Source: a virus. From it: a stretch of DNA of 64,000 bases. Positions 16,906 through 23,975 of this stretch are shown here, piece by piece (the first letter of the stretch is position 1; every line of letters starts with the position of its first letter). Below the pieces are notes generated by a model, which was not told the origin of the DNA, did not search any database, and worked only from the letters and a program-made list of their open reading frames with translations. Location: IMG/VR virus record IMGVR_UViG_3300024261_000014, positions 19,880 through 83,879 of that record; one strand, given 5' to 3'. Both the position numbers and the translations under genes were made by a program.

Positions 16906-17765
16906 ATCATTTTCCTATCACATATATCTGGTTTGTTTTTAAACTCACACCATTTACAATTCTTTGCTGAAGCTATCTTAGTATATTCTTTCTGAATATG
17001 TTTACCTTCTTCATCAAACCCATCTTCAATAAATTCTGATAACCTCTTCATAACTCTATTGATACTTGGCGTTCCACTTGCAGGTGAAAATTGCTGTATT
17101 CTCTTTTGTGGATATTGTAAGTTCTCGTACAATTTTCTCTTCAATATTAAATATTCAACATCTATTTTATCGATAGAAATATCTCGTTGTTTAGCAAAAA
17201 ATTGTTTATACAATAGTAACTGATTTGTTTTATTCTTATCTGCTTTTTGCCATTTGTTCCAACCCATTGTAGAAGTTTTAATATCAATAATTCGTACCCT
17301 ACCCCTTTTCTTGTCGTGAATAACCACATCCATATAACCAATAAACTTCATCTTATTTGGTAAATCAAAATCTAAATTTAATTCTATACCAAGTAGTTCG
17401 TGGTCTTTTTTAGGAAAATATCTACTTTTTAATTTAAGAAATTCGTTAACTATTTTTAACCCATCCTCATAAAACTCTTTCATCTCTTCAAGTGTTATAA
17501 CTAAAACTTTAGATTCTTTGGCATACTTTTTATAGTTCTCTTCCATCCTATATAATAAGATTTCTTTCATTGGAAGTGCATCAGCTTTTTTTATGGTCTT
17601 ATCATAATAACAAACTAAATATGCTTGAATTGTTTCGTGAACTGCAGTTCCAAAGACCGTATAGATATTACCTTCAAATGTGCCAAGTTTATCTACATAA
17701 TTAAGTTTCCACATATTAGGGCATTTATCCCATTGTGAAAGTTGACTATAACTAATCCTCCCCAT
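16902..17765 (-). CDS. RecB/Cas4-like PD-(D/E)XK nuclease with cysteine cluster
   Basis: The N-terminus ISYSQLSQWDKCPNMWKLNY and the GTAVHETIQAYL motif mark the RecB/Cas4 nuclease family. GYMDVVIHD followed by VRIIDIKTS supplies the D and DxK metal site, and QLLLYKQF is the QxxxY motif. A cysteine in the first motif plus three near the C-terminus (NCKWCEFKNKPDIC) are arranged as in iron-sulfur members such as Cas4 and AddB. The ATG at 17765, overlapping the previous stop (TAATG), is chosen over a GTG at 17777. Probably an ssDNA exonuclease in repair or packaging. Confidence 0.8.
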   Translation of the reverse strand: MGRISYSQLSQWDKCPNMWKLNYVDKLGTFEGNIYTVFGTAVHETIQAYLVCYYDKTIKKADALPMKEILLYRMEENYKKYAKESKVLVITLEEMKEFYEDGLKIVNEFLKLKSRYFPKKDHELLGIELNLDFDLPNKMKFIGYMDVVIHDKKRGRVRIIDIKTSTMGWNKWQKADKNKTNQLLLYKQFFAKQRDISIDKIDVEYLILKRKLYENLQYPQKRIQQFSPASGTPSINRVMKRLSEFIEDGFDEEGKHIQKEYTKIASAKNCKWCEFKNKPDICDRKMI

Positions 17766-17896
17766 TAATCCATCCACCTACCATGTTTATATAAATGCCA
17801 TAACCTATGTTTAAATATTTCCCACGTTAATCCAATAAATGTATTAGCTGTGTATTCACCTTCTGGCACTTTATAAAAAAATGCTTTCTTTTTCAT
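17765..17896 (-). CDS. Micro-ORF, 43 aa
   Basis: Starts with ATG at 17896-17894, sharing an A with the stop of the DUF1599-like gene (TAATG), and ends with TAA sharing an A with the nuclease ATG (TAATG). The product begins MKKKAFFYKVPEGEYTANTF and ends in a tryptophan and histidine-rich, basic helix (WEIFKHRLWHLYKHGRW). It fills the only gap in a run of coupled genes, which argues it is translated. Function unknown. Confidence 0.6.
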   Translation of the reverse strand: MKKKAFFYKVPEGEYTANTFIGLTWEIFKHRLWHLYKHGRWMD

Positions 17897-18303
17897 TATT
17901 TTCCCCACTTACCATTCTTAACTATTGTTGCCATTATACCATAGTTGGACATATCCAAAAAGGCATCTTCTAATGGTTCACCCTCTACGGCATTAACTCT
18001 TCCACCAATCAACAAGGTCTTTACTCTTTGGATTTTGTCATTAATTCTGAAGAACAATCCTGTAAGAGATAGTTTTATATCTTCTTCTGTTTGTAATTGT
18101 GTTCCGACACTTATGTTGCCTGGGCCGTAATCGTGTTGCTTGTGACAGAACAATATGTATTGTTCTCTTTGTAATCTTTTAAATTCTTCAGTCATCTGTG
18201 GCCATTCTTGTTCCATTAGTGTTACAATGTCGCCGTGGTTGCCTGTTAAATAAGAATTTACTTCTTTTTTTGTACTTGATTCTTTTATGTATGTTTCACT
18301 CAT
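17896..18303 (-). CDS. DUF1599 / nucleotide-modification-associated domain 1-like
   Basis: The middle has HKQHDYGPGNISVG, then LTGLFFRINDKIQRVKTLL, and ends EDAFLDMSNYGIMA. This order of KxxDYG, R-DK-R and D-NY is the pattern of DUF1599 (Nmad1-like) proteins, found with nucleotide and base-modification genes and structurally related to all-alpha NTP pyrophosphatases. It is the first gene after a strong early promoter at 18327-18356, so it is probably expressed early. A nucleotide-pool role is likely; the substrate is unknown. Confidence 0.65.
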   Translation of the reverse strand: MSETYIKESSTKKEVNSYLTGNHGDIVTLMEQEWPQMTEEFKRLQREQYILFCHKQHDYGPGNISVGTQLQTEEDIKLSLTGLFFRINDKIQRVKTLLIGGRVNAVEGEPLEDAFLDMSNYGIMATIVKNGKWGK

Positions 18304-18326
18304 ATTTTACTCCGATTTCATACTTG

Positions 18327-18356
18327 AATATACGACATTTTTGCCATACAAGTCAA
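18327..18356 (-). promoter_or_regulatory. Early sigma70-like promoter
   Basis: Read on the minus strand: TTGACT at 18356-18351, an 18-base spacer, and TATATT at 18332-18327, about 25 bases before the ATG at 18303. The preceding bases AAAAAAGTAC are the same as in the promoter before the DNA polymerase gene, and the -35/-10 pair matches two plus-strand promoters at 57.8 and 58.1 kb exactly. Confidence 0.75.
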
Positions 18357-18364
18357 GTACTTTT

Positions 18365-18931
18365 TTAAATAATTTTATCGATGATACCATACTCTAAACA
18401 TTGTTTGGCATCTAAGTATGTATCGTTTCTATTCATTCTCTTCCAAAACTTTACATCCTTGTTAGTTACTTCCGCGAGTAACTGATTAATATCTTTTGCT
18501 AATACTTTTAAATGGTCAACACCTCTCATAACATCAGTAGATTTACCAACCTCTACTGCAGAACCCTCATGTACCATCACAGTCGAGTGGTTTGTCATTG
18601 TTCGAGTTCCTGTACCACAAGCTAATAATACTGCTGCAGCACTCATACAAGTTCCAACACAATGTGTATTAACCTTAACATCCATGTTTTGAATATAATC
18701 AACCAACCCCAACATAGCATAAACATCTCCACCATAAGAAGCGATATTAAGATTTATCGCATCTAAGTGTGGATTTACCCTCTGTAGGTAATCCAATTTA
18801 ACTATTGTACTATATAAACTATCAATGTCAAATTCAAAATTCATGTATGTAGTGTTCGTATATGAATTTACACCCCACTCCATCTCTGACATTGCGAATT
18901 GTTCTTCTTTTTTATAACCTTGTTCTGCCAT
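18365..18931 (-). CDS. clpP: ClpP-like serine protease
   Basis: The fold pattern of ClpP is clear: LNIASYGGDVYAMLGLVDYI, then CVGTCMSAAAVLLACG with the nucleophile serine, STVMVHEGS with the histidine, and EYGIIDKII at the C-terminus. The usual acidic third member (ERDT in E. coli) is not in its normal place; RMNRNDTYLD is there instead, so the aspartate may have moved. ATG at 18931 (TAATG junction with gp62 and GGAG before it) is preferred to 18943. A virion or host-protein protease role is possible. Confidence 0.8.
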   Translation of the reverse strand: MAEQGYKKEEQFAMSEMEWGVNSYTNTTYMNFEFDIDSLYSTIVKLDYLQRVNPHLDAINLNIASYGGDVYAMLGLVDYIQNMDVKVNTHCVGTCMSAAAVLLACGTGTRTMTNHSTVMVHEGSAVEVGKSTDVMRGVDHLKVLAKDINQLLAEVTNKDVKFWKRMNRNDTYLDAKQCLEYGIIDKII

Positions 18932-19365
18932 TACTTGCTCCATATGTTTTTAAGTTCTTTGTCTGATACACCATATTTCATTATGATTGATGTAACCTGT
19001 TCTTTTGTTAATATTTCCAAATGTTGTTCAACCTCTCGTGTACTACATTCAAAGTAATCCACTAAATGTTCCATAGCCCATTTTTCAACTTTTGATTTCT
19101 TCTTTGATTTTGTATATCTAAGAAATGTTCTACCTCTTGGTATTATGTCAACATAAAACTGATACAAATTCTTTGGTTTTAATTCCCAATACTTTTGTAT
19201 TTCATTTACAACCTCTAACCATTCAGATTTCATACTAAGAAATCTATGTACCATATAGTTACTCCAAGTTTTTTTATCAGCATCTGATAAGGAGTCCCAA
19301 TACATAGTATTTTGAACATTAGTAATTTGTTTTATGTGGTCGAATAACGATTTTGTTTTTGCCAT
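18931..19365 (-). CDS. gp62: Clamp-loader small subunit, gp62-like
   Basis: This 144-residue protein has the pattern I know from gp62 of marine T4-like phages: a lead helix (SLFDHIKQI), then SNYMVHRFLSMKSEWLEVVN and LYQFYVDIIPRGRTFLRY. gp62 is the fifth subunit of the phage clamp loader, holding the gp44 AAA+ ring that opens and loads the gp45 clamp. gp44 and gp45 are both present in this window (26.5 and 29.7 kb), which supports the call. It is shorter than T4 gp62, as in other marine relatives. Confidence 0.65.
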   Translation of the reverse strand: MAKTKSLFDHIKQITNVQNTMYWDSLSDADKKTWSNYMVHRFLSMKSEWLEVVNEIQKYWELKPKNLYQFYVDIIPRGRTFLRYTKSKKKSKVEKWAMEHLVDYFECSTREVEQHLEILTKEQVTSIIMKYGVSDKELKNIWSK

Positions 19366-19415
19366 AATAACCTTTTGATATATATAAATAGAGAATATAA
19401 TCTCTAAAATTTAAT

Positions 19416-20012
19416 TTATTTAAAAGTGTTTCCTGCAACCCAACAAACACTTGTGTACCTTACACCTTTAGTGACTGGTGTAACTTGGTGTCCTGCAAAT
19501 GATGGAAATATAATCAATCTACCTGGTTCTGGTTCAATTATAGTATCATCAAATAATATAAAATCTCCACCCTCATATTCATTATTTAAAAATAATACTG
19601 CAGTCATTTTAACTATACTAAAATCATCTGATGGATGAAAATCTGCGTGTGGTGTGTACCAATCTCCAACTTCATATTTATGACCAGTATATTCATTTCT
19701 ATGAATCCCACCGATATCAAATTTATAATAAAGTTGATTTGCTAGTTTAAATGCGTTCCAATATTTTGTTAATATTTCCTCATCCGTATAGAGTGCAACA
19801 TTTAAGTTACAAACTGCAGGGTCTTTTTTATACTTAGGATTAGAATCTGCACCATAGTAAACATCCTTTTGTTTCTTCACACAATCTTTATCAATTCGCG
19901 TTATAAACTCATCACACTCTTCTTGAGTAATAAAGTTTTTTCTATCCACCCACCATCTAAAATTTGGATTAGGTGTAAAGTTCTGTTCTATTGGTTTATA
20001 CAAAGGTATCAC
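19416..20012 (-). CDS. 2OG-Fe(II) oxygenase (prolyl-4-hydroxylase-like), copy 1
   Basis: Uses Fe(II), oxygen and 2-oxoglutarate, probably to hydroxylate a protein side chain. The iron site is HADF (in DWYTPHADFHPSDD) with the distal histidine in FAGHQVTPVTKGVR, whose arginine binds 2-oxoglutarate. The N-terminal RKNFITQEECDEFITRI motif is shared with the three genes next to it. 198 residues is a single-domain size. It is the last of four tandem paralogues that overlap each other; the repeats have diverged widely, so they probably have different targets. Confidence 0.85.
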   Translation of the reverse strand: MIPLYKPIEQNFTPNPNFRWWVDRKNFITQEECDEFITRIDKDCVKKQKDVYYGADSNPKYKKDPAVCNLNVALYTDEEILTKYWNAFKLANQLYYKFDIGGIHRNEYTGHKYEVGDWYTPHADFHPSDDFSIVKMTAVLFLNNEYEGGDFILFDDTIIEPEPGRLIIFPSFAGHQVTPVTKGVRYTSVCWVAGNTFK

Positions 20013-20604
20013 CTATTATAAATTCTTGAATACAATGTCGTATTCCCTTTGTAACTGGAGTTACTCTATGAAAAAATATTGGTGAGAATACAATTAAAGT
20101 TCCCTTTTCTTGTGGAATTGTATAATACTCCATAGAATGTGGGTCTTGTATAGCAAATTGTGTTTTACCACCCTCATATTCACTTGGGTCTGTTAATTGT
20201 ACAATACACGCTAACTTTCTTAGAGAACTTTGGCCTGCATTAAAATCTGAATGCCAAGTATAAAAATCTTCAGTCTCTCCATTATACTGAATCATTTTTA
20301 TATTGTTTTCTACTTCTTGAATATTAAAGTTCCAAGATAACTGATTCATTACTTTTGCAGATAAAAATAATTTCTGTTGTATGTCTGAATAATCACCCTT
20401 TGCATAATCTCTCATATCTTTATGTAAATACCATTCTTTAACACTTCTAAATTCTAAATTATGGTCTGAACCCATATGTGGTTCTATACAACCTGTTTCA
20501 CCCTTTTCCGTACTTTTAACCCTTTCAATAAACTCATCACATTCTTCTGGTGTAAAGAAGTTTGGTTTTGTCATATACCATTGAAAGTTTTCATTCTTTT
20601 TCAT
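19996..20604 (-). CDS. 2OG-Fe(II) oxygenase, copy 2
   Basis: Iron ligands are seen in FYTWHSDFNAGQ (HxD) and FFHRVTPVTKGIR (distal His and the 2OG arginine). The core strand CIVQLTDPSEYEGGKTQF is the conserved beta-helix segment of prolyl-4-hydroxylase-like proteins. It starts MKKNENFQWYMTKPNFFTPE, the same layout as its neighbours. Overlaps of 17 and 4 bases with adjacent copies show a coupled array. All catalytic residues are present, so it should be active. Confidence 0.85.
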   Translation of the reverse strand: MKKNENFQWYMTKPNFFTPEECDEFIERVKSTEKGETGCIEPHMGSDHNLEFRSVKEWYLHKDMRDYAKGDYSDIQQKLFLSAKVMNQLSWNFNIQEVENNIKMIQYNGETEDFYTWHSDFNAGQSSLRKLACIVQLTDPSEYEGGKTQFAIQDPHSMEYYTIPQEKGTLIVFSPIFFHRVTPVTKGIRHCIQEFIIGDTFV

Positions 20605-21209
20605 CTTAGTGGTTCTCCTATGTAGGTTTCTCTCATTATAAATCTTTCTCCACTTTTAAGTGGTGTAACCATATGGTTCGTAAACGATGGGAACATAAAT
20701 AAATATCCTTGTTTATATGGACATTTAAAAAAATCTTCTTTTTCATTACTAAATGCAAAATGTAAATCACCACCATCAAAATCTTTTGGGTCGGATATTT
20801 GAATCAAGCAAGCTATTTTGTTTAATGATAGTATTCCAGCATCTGTACCCGAATGCCAATTGAAATGGTCTCCCTTTTGATATTCAATAGTTCTAAAATC
20901 CCCTTGATTTCGTTCAATATCGAATTTCCAAACCCTATCATTTGTAATCTTTACTATAGTATTTAGTTTATCTACCAACCAACTATAATCATTCTTTATA
21001 TTACTATTTAATTCTGGTAATAAATATATTTCATTACAATCACGATGGTGAGATAGATTAACTTTTGTAGGCTCTTCTTCTTGTGGATTATATGTTCCAC
21101 CTTGAACCCAACTATCTTCACCCTTAACTTTTTTTACTAAATCATTACATTGTTCTACACTAAGAAATGATAAATGTATAAACCATTTAAAATCATTGTT
21201 TTCTTTCAC
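20601..21209 (-). CDS. 2OG-Fe(II) oxygenase, copy 3, with HxG iron site
   Basis: Same layout as its neighbours (FKWFIHLSFLSVEQCNDLV at the start, CLIQISDPKDFDGGDLHF in the core, NHMVTPLKSGER at the end). The proximal motif, however, reads FNWHSGTDAG: aligned with WHSDFNAG of copy 2 and WHPDFGKG of copy 4, the iron-binding aspartate is a glycine. I checked the codons (CAT TCG GGT). In SyrB2- and WelO5-type halogenases this change opens a chloride site, but it can also mean loss of activity or use of the aspartate two residues later. Overlaps both neighbours by 4 bases. Confidence 0.8.
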   Translation of the reverse strand: MKENNDFKWFIHLSFLSVEQCNDLVKKVKGEDSWVQGGTYNPQEEEPTKVNLSHHRDCNEIYLLPELNSNIKNDYSWLVDKLNTIVKITNDRVWKFDIERNQGDFRTIEYQKGDHFNWHSGTDAGILSLNKIACLIQISDPKDFDGGDLHFAFSNEKEDFFKCPYKQGYLFMFPSFTNHMVTPLKSGERFIMRETYIGEPLR

Positions 21210-21796
21210 CTAAAAGTATCTCCGTGTAACCAACCAACGATGGAATATCTTGAGCCAGAAAGTAATGGTGTAATTCTATGTATTACTAATGGATTAAAAA
21301 TAATTACACTCCCCTTTTTTCTTGTACCCTTAACAAAACTATCACTATCTTTGGTTGTTAATGCAAACTCTAAATCTCCACCATCATAATCATCACCATC
21401 TGATAATTGAACTATAACACTTAATTTTCTCGTTGATTCATCACCTTTACCAAAATCTGGATGCCATCCATACCCATCACCCTTTACATATTTTAATAGT
21501 TTAAAATTCTCGTAAGAATCCCAATCAATATCGTAATTGAAATGTAGTTTATTAGCAACCTTAGTGAGATTTAATATTTTATCAGTAATTTTACTACTTT
21601 CTATTTGGAACTCTGTTGCTTTTCTGTAATCTCTAACCTCACTACCACTCAAACCAACAAGTTCAGCTCTACTACCATTGGTATTGATTGTGTGTTGAGA
21701 TTCACCAAAACTTTTATTTTTAATAAAATCTATTTCTGAATCACTTAGAAAGTTTTCCTTTTCAATATAATACTTAAAACCATTATTTTTTTTCAT
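21206..21796 (-). CDS. 2OG-Fe(II) oxygenase, copy 4
   Basis: This copy is first in the array and follows the Hint-domain gene after 31 bases. Iron site GYGWHPDFGKGDE (HxD) and VIHRITPLLSGSR (His and Arg). The N-terminus FKYYIEKENFLSDSEIDFI matches the 50-residue fragment at 23823-23975. Core strand VIVQLSDGDDYDGGDLEF is close to copies 2 and 3. Expected to hydroxylate a protein; the adjacent Hint protein is a candidate target by position only. Confidence 0.85.
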   Translation of the reverse strand: MKKNNGFKYYIEKENFLSDSEIDFIKNKSFGESQHTINTNGSRAELVGLSGSEVRDYRKATEFQIESSKITDKILNLTKVANKLHFNYDIDWDSYENFKLLKYVKGDGYGWHPDFGKGDESTRKLSVIVQLSDGDDYDGGDLEFALTTKDSDSFVKGTRKKGSVIIFNPLVIHRITPLLSGSRYSIVGWLHGDTFR

Positions 21797-21827
21797 ACTT
21801 ACTCTTTAAGGTCCTTTTGGTGGTAAG

Positions 21828-23375
21828 TTATGCACCACCACCACCTTTTGGTGGTAAGTTATGAACTAATATATCACTTGAAAAATAAGTATCAATATCC
21901 TCTACATCTAATGAATAGAAAGTTTCATCGGTAGTTACTTCGACTGTTGATGTTACTTCAATAAGGTTACCATCCTTATCCATTAGTTCATCACCAACTT
22001 CAATTTCAAATGCTCTAAGGAATTTATACTCATTTGCTCGTTTTACAAATATCATCCCCATCCAACCAAACTTATAAGTATCATTTATTATATAATGTTC
22101 TGGTTGTACATTAGAAGATACCTCAAGTACAACTGAACCACTCGAAACACTATTGGTTAAATCTGTTGATGAATATGCTGCAAAATCGTGGTCACTTAAA
22201 CTCATTCCAACTGGTTGATATGATTTAACCACATCACCAACTTCTACATCTTGTATTTGTTTAGTACTACCATCATACATACGAATTAAACTTCCACTCG
22301 GTGTTGTAGTACCTCTATTTGCAACCAGTTTCCACTTATACCAATCATTATCTATAGATGAACTTACACCTGTAGGTGGATTTATTTGTATGTATTGTGG
22401 ACTATAATAAGAACACAATACTTCTGTATGTTGTGGTGTGAATAATATATATGCTCTACCAGTCCCTAAGTATTTATTTCCATTACCATCTAAACTACCA
22501 GAAGATGGAATAAATTTTTCTGGATAAGTAGATATACCAGTACTCGTCTCGATATCATACCAATATGTCATACTGGTGTGAACGCGCTCTTTATAATCCG
22601 AATTTGATTCCCAAGTTTGTTCAACTCCATCCGCATCTGTATAGGTAGATGAGTATATATTTCTTTGTTCTGCATTAGTTATATATGAGTTAAAACTTAT
22701 ATTGAATGGACTAACTAATAATGAACCATCTTCAGTTTTAGATTTTAAAACAAAATCTGGCCAAGTTCCTACTCCACGATTAGCTGCAATTGATGATGAA
22801 GTAAAACCATCTATAAATGTCTCACCAACATTTGCACTCTGAAGTATAGTTCTAAATTTAGTTTTATCCATAGAACCAGTAGCCATTGTATATAATGTAT
22901 CATCTGCTCCGTAACCATTTGGTGTATCAACGAAAAGATGAAATTTACTTGAAGATGCCTCTACCCGAGAATTAACATATGGTGCTGAACTATCATAAAC
23001 AAAAGAAGAACTTATGTTATGATTAGCGAAACTTGCGGATATACTTGAAAGTTTAGTTTGTCTTGGATTTTGCATATCTGCCCAAGTAGAACCATAAATA
23101 TTTACACTACTATAACTTTGTGTAACAGCATATTGTGCAATTCTATCAAAGAAATCCGAACCTTGTACTGATAAAGGTATCTGTACACTTGGATTTGTAT
23201 TAAACTCAAATATTTTTGTATCATTACTACCACTCTCAATAGTAAAATCATATGCACCAATAAATGCTGAATAACTATGATTTGGCCAATCTCCTGCACT
23301 ACCTGTTATGTAATCACTAATTTCTTTTACTTTAGCGTTTACATCTGATTTTTGTGTATAATTTACTATACTCAT
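21828..23375 (-). CDS. Hint-domain protein B, 515 aa
   Basis: The last 150 residues form a hedgehog/intein-type Hint domain: GSLIRMYDGSTKQIQDVEVG opens it (block A, GDVV), PEHYIIN holds a block-B-like histidine, and TFYSLDVEDIDTYFSSDILV followed by HN closes it; seven residues follow. The usual Cys1 is Thr, so only C-terminal type cleavage or ligation may remain. The first 365 residues (for example TKIFEFNTNPS, LFTP and NPPTG segments) faintly recall an ATP-grasp fold; this is a weak impression. A paralogue with 515 residues lies at 23962-25509. Probably a processed virion or secreted protein. Confidence 0.7.
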   Translation of the reverse strand: MSIVNYTQKSDVNAKVKEISDYITGSAGDWPNHSYSAFIGAYDFTIESGSNDTKIFEFNTNPSVQIPLSVQGSDFFDRIAQYAVTQSYSSVNIYGSTWADMQNPRQTKLSSISASFANHNISSSFVYDSSAPYVNSRVEASSSKFHLFVDTPNGYGADDTLYTMATGSMDKTKFRTILQSANVGETFIDGFTSSSIAANRGVGTWPDFVLKSKTEDGSLLVSPFNISFNSYITNAEQRNIYSSTYTDADGVEQTWESNSDYKERVHTSMTYWYDIETSTGISTYPEKFIPSSGSLDGNGNKYLGTGRAYILFTPQHTEVLCSYYSPQYIQINPPTGVSSSIDNDWYKWKLVANRGTTTPSGSLIRMYDGSTKQIQDVEVGDVVKSYQPVGMSLSDHDFAAYSSTDLTNSVSSGSVVLEVSSNVQPEHYIINDTYKFGWMGMIFVKRANEYKFLRAFEIEVGDELMDKDGNLIEVTSTVEVTTDETFYSLDVEDIDTYFSSDILVHNLPPKGGGGA

Positions 23376-23413
23376 TAACTTCTCCTAATGATACTTTTAT
23401 TCATATATAAATA

Positions 23414-23851
23414 TCATATTTTTACATTATAGTTACTATTTAGGAACATCTTCTGTGCTGATTTATTCCAACTATCTGATTGTGCCCACCAAGAATCCCA
23501 ATCTTGGCAATATCTATGTAGTGAATTAACAATCTCACCACCTATACCTTTATTTCTATATTTAGGATTTACATAGATGTTACATATTTCCTTTGTTTCT
23601 GTATTTAACCAACCCCAACCTTGTATCATTTGTTGTGGATTAAATACTACAAACTTCCAACCATTGTCTAATCTGATTTTTGCTTTAGGTAAATCCCACA
23701 TATCATCCCACTTAATTATTGAATTAAAGTAGTCTATCTCATATTGTAAATTATATAAGGTACACTCATCATAATCAAATGATGGACATAAATCAGATAC
23801 TTCCGCATCTTCCCTATTGATGTTAAATAACATCTTCAACACCTTTACCAT
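23414..23851 (-). CDS. GNAT-family acetyltransferase
   Basis: The acetyl-CoA-binding motif A is seen as ICNIYVNPKYRNKGIGGEIV, near residue 90, followed by a C-terminal strand-helix typical of GNATs. The 145 residues are about normal for the family. The frame opens at 23851, 29 bases inside the oxygenase remnant; an internal ATG at 23833 is another possible start. It lies between the two Hint genes, suggesting it modifies a protein or sugar of that module. Target unknown. Confidence 0.7.
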   Translation of the reverse strand: MVKVLKMLFNINREDAEVSDLCPSFDYDECTLYNLQYEIDYFNSIIKWDDMWDLPKAKIRLDNGWKFVVFNPQQMIQGWGWLNTETKEICNIYVNPKYRNKGIGGEIVNSLHRYCQDWDSWWAQSDSWNKSAQKMFLNSNYNVKI

Positions 23852-23975
23852 CAGTTACACAACCATCTCTAACAACTTCGGTATCTTTTATTGTCTGTAC
23901 TATCTCATCACATTTTTCGTGTGATAGGAATGTTGGTATTTGAATTGAGAATTTAAATGCTTTATTTTCCCCCAT
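23823..23975 (-). pseudogene. Remnant of a fifth tandem 2OG-Fe(II) oxygenase (50 aa)
   Basis: An ATG at 23975 inside the end of Hint gene A opens a 50-residue frame, MGENKAFKFSIQIPTFLSHE followed by KCDEIVQTIKDTEVV. This matches the N-terminal 40 residues of oxygenase copies 1-4 (FKYYIEKENFLSDSE in copy 4). The iron-binding core is missing and the frame stops at 23823, after entering the GNAT gene. It is in the same place relative to Hint gene A as copy 4 is to Hint gene B, so a deletion in a duplicated Hint-oxygenase unit is likely. It could still be translated. Confidence 0.65.
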
